A DNA stretch of 64,000 nucleotides from an uncultured Candidatus Saccharibacteria bacterium (GTDB lineage: Bacteria > Patescibacteriota > Saccharimonadia > Saccharimonadales > Saccharimonadaceae): the NCBI GenBank assembly GCA_946997535.1, contig CAMPVQ010000001.1:136834-200833 (forward strand). Direction: 5' to 3'. Of the stretch, positions 44,936-54,076 are shown piece after piece (positions within the stretch are counted from its first letter, which is position 1; each line of letters starts with the position of its first letter). The notes under the pieces are model-generated. The model was not told the DNA's origin. It saw only the letters and a program-made list of their open reading frames with translations, and ran no database searches. Both the position numbers and the translations under genes were made by a program.

Positions 44936-45825
44936 TATCTAACTACTCCTCTCTCATACACTGTTATATCAAACTGCGTATTAGCGCAGAACTGTCCCTT
45001 GTTTGGCTTAAAGATATCGCCCTCATCCCTAATTCCGTTGTGATTGACATCAATCCAGTCACCACACTGCCAACTACTGCCAGAAAGTTTTTTGCTACTG
45101 TCTTCATCATCATGTAACACGGTCCACTTTGCAGCATGCTTATCATACTTTACGAGCGTTGGTGCGTTGATTCCTTCGGTTGAAATCGCGCCACTGACAT
45201 ATAGAACCGGCACATTTCGCTTTAATTCTGGTATCTTTTTACCATGTTCGTCTTCTTCATTTCGTTCCCCCTGCACCACTTGCATTGCCTGCAACGCCAC
45301 ACCCGTACTAAGCAATGTTTGAACATTAGGATTTTCAAGCTTCGGCTGCTTTAAGTCACTAGTATCCGCATCTTTAGCAATACTCTTAGATGAATCGCTG
45401 ATTGATTTACAATACGAGCCAGTCAGATCCAAAATTCGCACCATCTTAAGCGGTATATTACGGTCGCCGTCAAAGTGATTCGGCATCTTGCCGTAATCGC
45501 CATCGTCCTTTTTATGTCTACGTAGTTGAGCGTCGGTATTCCATAAATAACTTATACCATTACCGCACAATCGATACGCCTTGCCATCCTTCGACAGAAC
45601 AACTGTATGCCCAGAAAACCTCACTGAATCTGAAATATCCAAACGCATTTGGCGCACCGCCTGGTCAACCTTACTAAGCCATACACCCTTATTGTAAGTA
45701 CCAAATAGCGACATCAAACTAGCAGTTAAGAACAAGATAATGAATGCTATAAACACTAGCGACATCGATACTTCAACCATCGTAAAACCAGCTTCGGACT
45801 TGCGGTGCATATCATTAACTACCAT
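44935..45825 (-). CDS. Minor prepilin (PilW-like)
   Basis: A 296-aa type IV prepilin. The 13-residue leader ends in KSEAG before FTMVEVSMSLVFIAFIILFLTA, with Glu at position 5 of the mature protein. The exposed domain has SDSVRFSG, typical of PilW-like minor pilins, followed by Cys-containing loops. GAGG lies upstream of the chosen ATG. It overlaps the upstream prepilin by 7 nt. Confidence 0.8.
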   Translation of the reverse strand: MVVNDMHRKSEAGFTMVEVSMSLVFIAFIILFLTASLMSLFGTYNKGVWLSKVDQAVRQMRLDISDSVRFSGHTVVLSKDGKAYRLCGNGISYLWNTDAQLRRHKKDDGDYGKMPNHFDGDRNIPLKMVRILDLTGSYCKSISDSSKSIAKDADTSDLKQPKLENPNVQTLLSTGVALQAMQVVQGERNEEDEHGKKIPELKRNVPVLYVSGAISTEGINAPTLVKYDKHAAKWTVLHDDEDSSKKLSGSSWQCGDWIDVNHNGIRDEGDIFKPNKGQFCANTQFDITVYERGVVR

Positions 45826-46562
45826 TTTCTTACCTCTTTCCCCATCACGCTAAACCGTTTAATTACCTTAACTCGTCCTTCTCCTGGGTTGCGCGAACCA
45901 AGTGGTGTCCAACACGCCCTTGCAATCACTTCAATGTAATAACCTTCGTGTTCAGTATCAGTAGCCTCACTCTTGACAACGTCAACCCAAATACCATAAC
46001 CAGGAAATGGTGTGGTGCTAATTTGATTTTTTCTGTCAGTAAGATCAAACTTCCCATGTACATTGTATTTGACAAGATAATTATCTCCCCCACCTTCACC
46101 ATGATTCTTATCCCAAATCTTAGATACTTTATCGCCTGGAACGTTAGGAGTCCAAACTCGAACAAACCGATCGTTTCTCTTCTCTCTTTCATCAGGGGCA
46201 GGATCATAAGTCAGCCAAAAACTATGGTATATAGCATCAGATGTTGAAATGTGCATCTTACAATCACTATCCCTACTATAAATATCATCTACCAATTTAG
46301 GATCTTTTTTGGGGTCAGCCAACCGCGCCATATCCATAATACGCTTCCACTCTTTAGTATCTGGTTTACGATCACGTAAATACTCAATCAAATCTAGTTG
46401 CGAATTAATACTAGCTCGCACGGCAGTACGCTCTGTGGTATCCATAATTGAAGCGAGGCTCCGATTGGCTACCATAAACACCGTAAGTACCACTAGCCCC
46501 AACATGGCCATAGCAATTGCCACTTCAATTAATGTATCACCGCTTTGATTTCGTCGTTTCAT
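45819..46562 (-). CDS. Minor prepilin (PilV-like)
   Basis: A 247-aa prepilin: leader KRRNQSG, then DTLIEVAIAMAMLGLVVLTVFMV with Glu5, and a globular domain with paired cysteines. I use ATG 46562, preceded by GGAG, rather than an in-frame TTG four codons earlier. It overlaps the end of the upstream minor pilin by 26 nt. Confidence 0.8.
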   Translation of the reverse strand: MKRRNQSGDTLIEVAIAMAMLGLVVLTVFMVANRSLASIMDTTERTAVRASINSQLDLIEYLRDRKPDTKEWKRIMDMARLADPKKDPKLVDDIYSRDSDCKMHISTSDAIYHSFWLTYDPAPDEREKRNDRFVRVWTPNVPGDKVSKIWDKNHGEGGGDNYLVKYNVHGKFDLTDRKNQISTTPFPGYGIWVDVVKSEATDTEHEGYYIEVIARACWTPLGSRNPGEGRVKVIKRFSVMGKEVRKW

Positions 46563-47484
46563 CGCATACTCCAATTAAATTATTTGTATCATTCGGGTCA
46601 TCCTTAAATTCCAAGTTAAACGGTGCTGGCGCCTTCGAATTAAGCCCAGCAGATGTATTTTGGGCTGGTATACAATACACTACACTATAACTATTTCGTT
46701 TGCTAAATACTGATTCATTAGAGTTCTCGCGTTTAATATACACAACTACGCCAAGCGTATTATTTAGCTCACTGATGCTATCGTCTATATTATCATCACC
46801 CTTAAACCGAAGCGTCCAAGCCACTTTATCGCCAGCCGACTTATTAACTATAACATTACTGTAGGTCATCACAGCACCACCAATCGGGTTATGTAAAATA
46901 GCTACAGCGGTATTTTTTTCGTCAATCGGCAGTTTATTTTTACGTGTAACGCTCCATGCCTTTTCAAAAACATTATCACCACCATAACCCCGTTCAGATG
47001 CTCGGCTACCAGAATCCTTATCGGCCGCTCCCGCTGGCAATACCTTTAACCAACCGAGATGCGATGCAGTATAAATAATTTTTGCCGCAGAATCCTTAAT
47101 ACCATCTGGATTATCCCACATTCTGCCCTCGGGCGTATGTTTATCTGGCGTCGCTACAATATAGCTTACTACCATCTTGTTTTTCTCAAATTCAATTAGT
47201 CTACCAATTACATAGCAATCGCTGTTGCCAGTAGTTTTGTCTGTATCAGATCGACTGCACTTCTCTAGACCAGCGGGCAAATCCTTTCCACCGAGGCGGT
47301 TATTGATACCAAATTGCACGTCATTATACTGACGCTCCAAAAAAGTTCTTGTGCCATTGACTGCATCATTAAAGCGCTGGCGATTACTCATATCATGTAA
47401 GCTGGCAACCATAAATAACATTGACCCCGAAATTGCCAAGGCCAAGCCAACTTCCATTATCGTATATCCGCTCTCTCGCTTCAT
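46537..47484 (-). CDS. Minor prepilin
   Basis: A 315-aa prepilin: leader KRESG, then YTIMEVGLALAISGSMLFMVASL with Glu5. The globular domain contains an RFNDAVNGTRTFLERQYNDV helix like minor pilins with a nucleating role. First gene of the minor-pilin unit. TGC TATAAT (47495-47500) lies 10 nt before the ATG, so the leader is only a few nt. Confidence 0.78.
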   Translation of the reverse strand: MKRESGYTIMEVGLALAISGSMLFMVASLHDMSNRQRFNDAVNGTRTFLERQYNDVQFGINNRLGGKDLPAGLEKCSRSDTDKTTGNSDCYVIGRLIEFEKNKMVVSYIVATPDKHTPEGRMWDNPDGIKDSAAKIIYTASHLGWLKVLPAGAADKDSGSRASERGYGGDNVFEKAWSVTRKNKLPIDEKNTAVAILHNPIGGAVMTYSNVIVNKSAGDKVAWTLRFKGDDNIDDSISELNNTLGVVVYIKRENSNESVFSKRNSYSVVYCIPAQNTSAGLNSKAPAPFNLEFKDDPNDTNNLIGVCDETTKSKR

Positions 47485-47523
47485 ACCTACCTAAATTATA
47501 GCACAAGCTAAATAAATTAATAA

Positions 47524-48390
47524 CTACCAAACGACCGACATTAAACTAAACGCTCGACTTACCATTCCCGATGTTAAAGACATTGTTAATATTACTAGTA
47601 CAGTAGCTATAATCAAGCATTGCCCAAATGGCACCTTGCTGGCTAAATTCAATTTACGCTTCACTAAATACGGCAAGGTCATGAGACTACATATCATATT
47701 AGCAAGAAATAGTGTAATTAGAGCATACTGCCAACTACCTATTAGCAAACTCAACGCCACACAAAGCTTAACATCACCCATACCAATAAACTTGCCTTTG
47801 CCAATTAACCACAACGAACCATACAGGCCGGCTAAAACAAGTAGAGCTAGTAAAGCATCTTGCCACCAAGTTGTATATAGCATAACACCGGTAATCGTGT
47901 TAAAGAACAAAACGTAAATCATTGCTACAACAATTGCTGGATAAACAATAGCGTTTGGCAATATGTGATACAACATGTCATATACCGCCAAAATAGCCAA
48001 TAAGGTCAGCGCAACCAACCAAATCAATAGAACCACTGTCTTGCCTAATTCCATAAAAGTAATTAGGCGCAAAGGTGTTGTCTCAAGCAATGGAGCCAAC
48101 CCCATAGCGGATAAAATAAATAGTACTGCCACAACTAATTCAAGTATTAAAGGCAAATAACCGATTGGCTTTTTGCAATAGCGACATTTACCTCGCAAGC
48201 AAACCCAAGATAGGATTGGAATTAAATCTAGTGGCTTCAGTGGATGATGACAATCGTCACACTCACTTCTCCCCTTCACCCAATCACGCTTTGTATGCAA
48301 GCGGTCAACCACACAAGCTGCGAATGACCCTGCACAAGCGCCGATGATAAACAACATAGCCCAACTCAAAATACTAATCGCTATATCCAT
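47524..48390 (-). CDS. pilD: Prepilin peptidase/N-methylase
   Basis: A 288-aa membrane aspartyl protease that cleaves prepilin leaders and methylates the new N terminus. It has GSFAACVVDRL, two CxxC pairs (CDDCHHPL and CRYCKKPIG, zinc site of the methylase half) and the catalytic Asp pair in AVYDMLYHILPN and GMGDVKL. Eight or so membrane helices. TGC TATAAT lies exactly 6 nt before the ATG (leaderless). Confidence 0.92.
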   Translation of the reverse strand: MDIAISILSWAMLFIIGACAGSFAACVVDRLHTKRDWVKGRSECDDCHHPLKPLDLIPILSWVCLRGKCRYCKKPIGYLPLILELVVAVLFILSAMGLAPLLETTPLRLITFMELGKTVVLLIWLVALTLLAILAVYDMLYHILPNAIVYPAIVVAMIYVLFFNTITGVMLYTTWWQDALLALLVLAGLYGSLWLIGKGKFIGMGDVKLCVALSLLIGSWQYALITLFLANMICSLMTLPYLVKRKLNLASKVPFGQCLIIATVLVILTMSLTSGMVSRAFSLMSVVW

Positions 48391-48413
48391 ATTGATATTA
48401 TAGCATAACCAAT

Positions 48414-48442
48414 AAAAATACGGGTATACAACCCGTATTTTT
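48414..48442 (-). terminator. Terminator after pilA
   Basis: AAAAATACGGGT-ATACA-ACCCGTATTTTT, a 12-bp stem with T/A flanks, 15 nt after the pilA stop. It isolates the pilin gene from pilD. Confidence 0.85.
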
Positions 48443-48456
48443 ATATTGCAGCTTAA

Positions 48457-48963
48457 CTAGTTAGCACTCATGCAAAGTCGGTCAAAGCCCTGTGCGGTTT
48501 CGTTATGAATAATTACCGCCGCCTGACGAGTTGAGCCATCTGCAGTATTGCGGTGCTTCTCATCACAAACAGCCTGTGGAACTACATAAATCGTCCTACG
48601 GAATTCCTGCTTCTTCTTCGGATCTTTGGTAGCTAGTTCTGATTCTGGAGGAAGATCGTTGGTAACCTTTACTAGCTCAGTGTTATTCGACAAGGTATCA
48701 ATATATTTACCAAATGACTTTTCCGTACCATGTCCACTCTTATATACTTCGTATTCACCCTTCTCTATAGCATCAGCTGGGTTGTTGGCGATGTAGCTAG
48801 TAATGGCTTCAACAATCTGTGACTGGTCACGCTTACGAGCGTCGTTACGCTGGTTGCGCTGCAAGGCAGGCACTGCCAAGAACACCACCAAGAAGATTAA
48901 TGCACCGACAGCAAGCACAAGTGCAACTTCGATAATCGTAAAGCCCTTTTGACTTTTCTTCAT
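48457..48963 (-). CDS. pilA: Probable major type IV pilin
   Basis: A 168-aa prepilin: leader KKSQKG, then FTIIEVALVLAVGALIFLVVFLAVPALQ with Glu5. The compact C-terminal domain has two Cys (VCDEK... and RLCMSAN) that could form the D-loop disulfide. Its own promoter, Shine-Dalgarno and strong terminator suggest it is the abundant subunit, expressed independently of the assembly genes. Confidence 0.85.
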   Translation of the reverse strand: MKKSQKGFTIIEVALVLAVGALIFLVVFLAVPALQRNQRNDARKRDQSQIVEAITSYIANNPADAIEKGEYEVYKSGHGTEKSFGKYIDTLSNNTELVKVTNDLPPESELATKDPKKKQEFRRTIYVVPQAVCDEKHRNTADGSTRQAAVIIHNETAQGFDRLCMSAN

Positions 48964-49003
48964 TTATCCTAATTACCTTTCTGTTATTTAACTTACATTT
49001 AAA

Positions 49004-49031
49004 ATTATAGCACAACCGTTTTGGTTTACAA
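49004..49031 (-). promoter_or_regulatory. Promoter of pilA
   Basis: On the minus strand TTGTAA (49031-49026), 16-bp spacer, TATAAT (49009-49004) preceded by TGC. Leader about 33 nt with AGGAT before the ATG. Confidence 0.75.
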
Positions 49032-49035
49032 TAGC

Positions 49036-50244
49036 CTAGTGCTGCAAGCCGGTGGATAACTGGTAAATCGGCAGCAAAACAGCAGCTACGATAAAACCAA
49101 TCATTATTGCCATTATCACCATCAGCACTGGTTCAATTAGGGTTGAAATTGACTTAATAGTGTTGTCCACCTCCTTGTCGTAATAATCTGCTACCTTGCC
49201 TAGCATTGTATCAATGCTACCCGAATTCTCACCAATTTTAATCATCTCTGGCACAAACGGCAAAATATAATCACGCCCCGACAGTGCCTCGGAGGTTGAT
49301 TTACCATTTTTTACTGGACCCATCGCTGCTGTAATGTCATCGTGCACTAGCACATTATTAACTGAATCAGACGAAATACGCAGCGACTCCAAAATTGACA
49401 CGCCTGCCTGCACTAGCGTCTGCATCGTGCGTGAAAATCGCGCCATATATAGCTTACGAATCAAATCCTTGAACATTGGGGCGTTTAACTTTAGGGCGTC
49501 AATTGACTTGCGCCCACCGGTTGTACGCTTCCAACGACCAAAGAAGAAGATAGCGATACCAACCGCCAGTAATGTAATGTACCAGTATTGCATTAAGAAG
49601 CCGGCCACAGCCTGCAAAATTTGCGTCTGAATCGGCAAAGTCTTATGCATATCATCATACAAATGCTTCACCTGTGGCACCAATGTTACCAACATATAAA
49701 TCACCACACCAACAATCACGGTTAGCACAATCGCTGGGTATACCATAGCACCCTTAATTTTGCTCAACATATCAGCATCATGCTCTAGCTGGTCAGCTAA
49801 ACGCTGCAACGAGGTATCAAGTTTACCAGAAGTTTCACCAGCGCGCACGATGGCAACATAGAACTGACTAAACACATCTGGATACTTAGCCAAGGCATCA
49901 GAGAAAGCACCGCCGCCGTTCACCTGAGACAACACATCACTCATGATATTCTTTAAGGCGCGCGACTGAGACTGTTCGGCTACGGTCGCCAAGACCTGCG
50001 CTAAAGGCAAGCCGGCATTCAACATTGTTGACATCTGGCGCGTCATAATCACCAAGTCCTTACTCGTAACACGATTCAGTTTGTCGAGCAACTTTGAATT
50101 ACCACTAGATACTTTAATCTCAATTGGTACTACATTTTGCACCATTAGAAGGCGCGCAGCGGCGCTTTCACTATCTGCCTGAATCGTCGAACGAACAATC
50201 TTGCCACTTTTAGTGTCACGCGCTTTATAATTGTATGTTGCCAT
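49036..50244 (-). CDS. pilC: Type IV pilus platform protein
   Basis: A 402-aa inner-membrane GspF/PilC protein: N-terminal YNYKARDTKSGKIV, two GspF domains (TRQMSTMLNAGLPLAQVL and FSRTMQTLVQAGVSILESL) each ending in membrane helices, and a C-terminal IEPVLMVIMAIMIGFIVAAVLLPIY helix. It couples PilB/PilT to the pilus base. It directly follows pilT with no gap. Confidence 0.93.
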   Translation of the reverse strand: MATYNYKARDTKSGKIVRSTIQADSESAAARLLMVQNVVPIEIKVSSGNSKLLDKLNRVTSKDLVIMTRQMSTMLNAGLPLAQVLATVAEQSQSRALKNIMSDVLSQVNGGGAFSDALAKYPDVFSQFYVAIVRAGETSGKLDTSLQRLADQLEHDADMLSKIKGAMVYPAIVLTVIVGVVIYMLVTLVPQVKHLYDDMHKTLPIQTQILQAVAGFLMQYWYITLLAVGIAIFFFGRWKRTTGGRKSIDALKLNAPMFKDLIRKLYMARFSRTMQTLVQAGVSILESLRISSDSVNNVLVHDDITAAMGPVKNGKSTSEALSGRDYILPFVPEMIKIGENSGSIDTMLGKVADYYDKEVDNTIKSISTLIEPVLMVIMAIMIGFIVAAVLLPIYQLSTGLQH

Positions 50245-51309
50245 TTAGCCCCTCATCATCCTTTCAAATTCTTCTAGGTCAACTGCGTAGTTTATCGCCT
50301 CATCATAGGTAATGCGCCCCTCTTGTACGAAGTTAACTAGGGTTCGATCCATTGTCTGCATCCCTTCACGGCTTGAGGTTTGAATTACTGCATCAATCTG
50401 ATGCGACTTACCTTCACGAATAATGTTGCGTACGGCTGAGTTTGCCAACAAGAGCTCGGTCGCTACCACGCGCCCACCGCCAATCGCCGGAATCAAGCGT
50501 TGCGCACAAATTGCCTGCAAAATATTACCAAGCTGAAGTTTCACCTGCTGCTGTTGGTGTGGCGGGAAAGCGTTAACAATACGGTCAACCGACTGTGAAG
50601 CTGAGTTTGTGTGGAGGGTAGCTAGCACCAAGTGGCCCGTTTCTGCAATCGTAATGGCAGCCGAAATCGTTTCAAGGTCGCGCATCTCACCAATTAACAC
50701 AACATCTGGGTCTTCGCGCAAAGCGCTACGAAGTGCTGCATTAAATGAATAGGTGTCATAATGGACTTCGCGCTGTACAATCACTGAGCGCTTTGAAGTA
50801 TGAGTAAACTCAATCGGGTCCTCAATGGTCACAATGTGCTTTGACTGCTCTTCGTTAATCTTATTAATCACAGCAGCTAGGGTCGTAGACTTACCCGAAC
50901 CAGTCGGACCAGTCACTAGCACTAGACCGCGCGGATAATTGGCAAATTCTGACACCTTATCTGGTAAACCAAGTTCATTAATAGTTGGAATCTCATGTGG
51001 AATTAAGCGAAACGCCGCTGCCACGTTGCCTCGCTCATGAAAAGCATTGACGCGGAAGCGACCCAACTCACCAAATGCAAACGAAAAGTCAAATTCCTTA
51101 TCCTTAATAAAGATTTGTTGCTGGTCGTTATCTAGCACACTAAACACCAGCTTTTCCACCATATCTGGCGACAACTTAACTACGCCCGCCATTGGCGTTA
51201 GTGAACCATCGATGCGCAAAATCGGTGGCAACCCCGCCTGCAAATGCAAGTCTGAGGCGCGTTGGTTAATCACCTCTTGTAGCAACATCTCAATCCGTAT
51301 ATTATCCAT
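50245..51309 (-). CDS. pilT: Pilus retraction ATPase
   Basis: A 354-aa hexameric ATPase driving pilus retraction. GPTGSGKSTTLAAVI Walker A, LREDPDVVLIGEMRDLETI (Asp and His boxes; LATLHTNSA) and the AIRNLIRE-like VRNIIREGKSHQ in the C-terminal helix, characteristic of PilT. A GGGGGGAG Shine-Dalgarno and TGC TATAAT (51329-51334) precede it, so it can be expressed apart from pilB. Confidence 0.93.
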   Translation of the reverse strand: MDNIRIEMLLQEVINQRASDLHLQAGLPPILRIDGSLTPMAGVVKLSPDMVEKLVFSVLDNDQQQIFIKDKEFDFSFAFGELGRFRVNAFHERGNVAAAFRLIPHEIPTINELGLPDKVSEFANYPRGLVLVTGPTGSGKSTTLAAVINKINEEQSKHIVTIEDPIEFTHTSKRSVIVQREVHYDTYSFNAALRSALREDPDVVLIGEMRDLETISAAITIAETGHLVLATLHTNSASQSVDRIVNAFPPHQQQQVKLQLGNILQAICAQRLIPAIGGGRVVATELLLANSAVRNIIREGKSHQIDAVIQTSSREGMQTMDRTLVNFVQEGRITYDEAINYAVDLEEFERMMRG

Positions 51310-51345
51310 ATCTCCCCCCGTTTTATTTATTATAGCACTTATGTT

Positions 51346-53109
51346 TTAAGCAATACCACCTGCAACGCGATTAACTTCTTCGATTGTAGTATCGCCAGCC
51401 AACGCCTTCAAATATCCATCCGACTTCATCGGAATCATGCCTTGAGCTTCAGCCACCTCTTGAATTTGACTTGAAGTTGCATGCTTAATAATCATCTGCT
51501 GAATTTCCTCAGTCACTTCAATTACCTCGTATAGACCGATACGTCCTTTATAGCCGCCTGGCGTTGTAGAGGTTTCTTTACCATGATAAAGCTCAAAGTT
51601 AGGCTGGCTAGCTAACGGCAATTTATCATAGCCCAAGTCATCACAGATCTTACGCATTTCCGCCTGGTCTTTTGGCAATAGCTTACCCACTGTATCACGA
51701 ATTGACGCAGTTTCTACTTCACTACTAGTATAAGTTTCACGGTCCGAACTATTACGACGTACCAAACGCTGGCCAATCACGGTATTAATCGTTGAAGCAA
51801 TCAAGAATGGTTCTACACCCATATCCAACAAACGTGGCAAAATACCTGCAGCTGAGTTCGTGTGGAGGGTTGAAAACACTAGGTGACCCGTCAAAGCCGC
51901 CTGCACCGCCAAGTTAGCCGTCTCGGCATCACGAATCTCACCCACGAGCACGACATCTGGGTCAAGACGTAAGATGGAACGCAAACCCGAAGCAAAAGTT
52001 AAACCCGTCGCCGTATTTACCTGAATCTGATTAACACCGTTCATACGGTACTCTACTGGGTCTTCTAGAGTAATAATGTTAATCTCTTCGCTAAAAATCT
52101 CCTGCACCAAGGCGTACAGAGAAGTAGACTTACCTGAGCCAGTCGGACCTGAAGTGAGAACCATGCCATTTGGCTTCGCAATACCACGACGAATCGTACG
52201 GAGCGCGCGTCCCGTATAACCCATATCCTCTAGCTTAAAGCTTGAACCTGACTTATCAAGCAAACGAATCACCACTTGCTCACCCCAAATCACCGGTGAA
52301 ATAGCAATACGAAGGTCAACCTCGCGATCAGACACCTTCACCACAAACTGACCATCCTGCGGTCGACGGTGTTCATCAATCTTCAAGTTAGCCAAAATTT
52401 TAATGCGCGAAATTAGTGGCGCTTCAAATGACTTTGGTAAATCCATTACCACGCGCAACACACCATCGATACGCATTCGCACTACCAACTTATTCTCATG
52501 TGGCTCGATGTGAATATCTGAAGCGCGTGAACGCTGAGCGTACTCCAGCAACTGCGTCAAAATCTTAGAAGTTGGCGAATCCTGCGCAATCACCTGAACA
52601 TTCGGTGAAATACGTGCTTCCTTGCGCGCCTTTTCCGCTACCGATTCGTCAACATCTAGGTGATACTGAGACAAAATGTTATTAATACCCGACTCAGACG
52701 CCAAATAGACCTTCAAAGGCCGATTGATTTCATTTGACAAAAAGTCAATTGCTTGGACATTGTTGGCATCCAACATTGCCACGGCCAAACGCTTCGCGCC
52801 GCCCTCAGTAGTTTCGCCAAGCGGCACCGCCATAAAGCGTTGCGCTACTTCCATCGGCAAAAGTGCCAACACCTCTGACGGAATAGCAGCATGTGACAAA
52901 TTGGCATATGGCACGTGGGTTACATGTGAGATCGCCTGAGTTAACTGCTCATCATCAATTACCCCCTCACTAATCATATAAGTGATTAGTGGCTGCTCAT
53001 GGTCGGCAGCATCAACCTTTAGCTCATCAAGCTTTTCTTGCGTCACTAAACCAGAGTCAATAAAGTATTGCTCAATATCGCGACGGTTTTCATCAGTTAA
53101 AATTGCCAC
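51346..53109 (-). CDS. pilB: Pilus extension ATPase (no zinc-finger cysteines)
   Basis: A 587-aa GspE/PilB ATPase: N-terminal MshEN domain (about 1-150), Walker A GPTGSGKSTSL, ITLEDPVEYRM Asp box, RSILRLDPDVVLVGEIRDAETA and STLHTNSA. The tetra-Cys zinc site that normally follows QRLVRR is missing: the sequence reads NSSDRETYTSSEVET with no cysteines, although one Cys occurs later. Coupled to the 85-aa gene upstream by a 1-nt overlap. Confidence 0.92.
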   Translation of the reverse strand: MAILTDENRRDIEQYFIDSGLVTQEKLDELKVDAADHEQPLITYMISEGVIDDEQLTQAISHVTHVPYANLSHAAIPSEVLALLPMEVAQRFMAVPLGETTEGGAKRLAVAMLDANNVQAIDFLSNEINRPLKVYLASESGINNILSQYHLDVDESVAEKARKEARISPNVQVIAQDSPTSKILTQLLEYAQRSRASDIHIEPHENKLVVRMRIDGVLRVVMDLPKSFEAPLISRIKILANLKIDEHRRPQDGQFVVKVSDREVDLRIAISPVIWGEQVVIRLLDKSGSSFKLEDMGYTGRALRTIRRGIAKPNGMVLTSGPTGSGKSTSLYALVQEIFSEEINIITLEDPVEYRMNGVNQIQVNTATGLTFASGLRSILRLDPDVVLVGEIRDAETANLAVQAALTGHLVFSTLHTNSAAGILPRLLDMGVEPFLIASTINTVIGQRLVRRNSSDRETYTSSEVETASIRDTVGKLLPKDQAEMRKICDDLGYDKLPLASQPNFELYHGKETSTTPGGYKGRIGLYEVIEVTEEIQQMIIKHATSSQIQEVAEAQGMIPMKSDGYLKALAGDTTIEEVNRVAGGIA

Positions 53110-53366
53110 TACTTGTCTTCCTCTGACGTAGACTTAAACGGCAAACCGCCTGTCGAACCAATATTTGATTCCACAGTTGGGTTGATGCCATGCTCATTAA
53201 ACACCGCACGGTCTGGTTTGACTACTCTATCAGTAAACTTCTCCGCGTAAGTCACTGTTTGCGGACTCTTGGTTGGCGTCGATAGTAGCATATCAGTCAT
53301 AAAGTATGTCACCATACCAACTAAACCAACAATAAATATCACCATTGCAATATCTGATTTTTTCAC
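53109..53366 (-). CDS. Small membrane protein in pilus operon
   Basis: An 85-aa protein with one N-terminal membrane helix (about 5-27, DIAMVIFIVGLVGMVTYFMTDML) and a short polar exposed domain. It sits between pilO and pilB with overlaps on both sides (4 nt and 1 nt), so it is surely co-expressed. It takes the place where pilP is often found but lacks a lipobox, as expected without an outer membrane. Function unknown. Confidence 0.75.
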   Translation of the reverse strand: MKKSDIAMVIFIVGLVGMVTYFMTDMLLSTPTKSPQTVTYAEKFTDRVVKPDRAVFNEHGINPTVESNIGSTGGLPFKSTSEEDK

Positions 53367-54076
53367 GGGGTCACCTCCTTCTGCATCAACTTATAGTTAA
53401 CCTTTGGTGAGTAATAAGTCGTCGCGCTCACACGCGCATTCATCTTATCATCCGAGCCGTCAATTTGCAGGTCGTTAATTACTATCGTACGAATCGAGTT
53501 ATTAAGGTCGCGTAATGTATCTCGAACATCATTAATCGTACCAGAGAAAGTAACCGAGAAATGCACTGGCTTAGCTGGTAGATCTAATGTTTTTTCGCTA
53601 GATGATGAGCTACTACTGCTACTAGAGCTACTTGCCTCATGTGTCTCATCGATATTAATTGACTGAATAAACGCACCCGAACGAGATAAAATGCGGTCTT
53701 GCAAAGATGAGCCAAGTGAAGCAAAGTCATTCTTGGTTGGCAAGGCATCAAGCACAACCTGCAAAGGCGACTTATCGTCAGACTTAATTTGTGATAAGTT
53801 GAGCGACTCATCCGCCTTTAAGGCATCAACATTACTTTTAATTCTCTTAATTTTAGTAATATTGTCCTTCAAGATAGCTTCCGTCTTACCAACTTCCGTA
53901 TTTACCTTTGTCTGATAAACAATTTTATCCCAGAAGTTACAGCCAACAATCACAGTAACCACCACGGCGCAACCAGCAAACGATAGCCACATCATCACCT
54001 GCTTCTGTGCGCTGTCAATTTGCTGTCGCTTACCCACAATAGAGCTAGACAGAAGTGATTTTAAATCAAATTTCAT
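53363..54076 (-). CDS. pilO: PilO-like alignment protein
   Basis: A 237-aa bitopic protein: helix about 29-49 (WLSFAGCAVVVTVIVGCNFW), a coiled coil (about 55-100) and a C-terminal ferredoxin-like domain (VHFSVTFSGTINDVRDTLRDL...) as in PilO/GspM. A tract of 12 serines lies between coil and final domain. It is encoded by mixed AGT/AGC/TCT/TCA codons, so it is not a simple slippage tract. It overlaps pilN by 1 nt. Confidence 0.8.
   Translation of the reverse strand: MKFDLKSLLSSSIVGKRQQIDSAQKQVMMWLSFAGCAVVVTVIVGCNFWDKIVYQTKVNTEVGKTEAILKDNITKIKRIKSNVDALKADESLNLSQIKSDDKSPLQVVLDALPTKNDFASLGSSLQDRILSRSGAFIQSINIDETHEASSSSSSSSSSSSEKTLDLPAKPVHFSVTFSGTINDVRDTLRDLNNSIRTIVINDLQIDGSDDKMNARVSATTYYSPKVNYKLMQKEVTP

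Noticed and set aside
53590..53635. Poly-Ser tract in pilO as a phase-variable repeat
   Set aside because: It uses mixed serine codons, so it is not a uniform tandem repeat prone to slippage.
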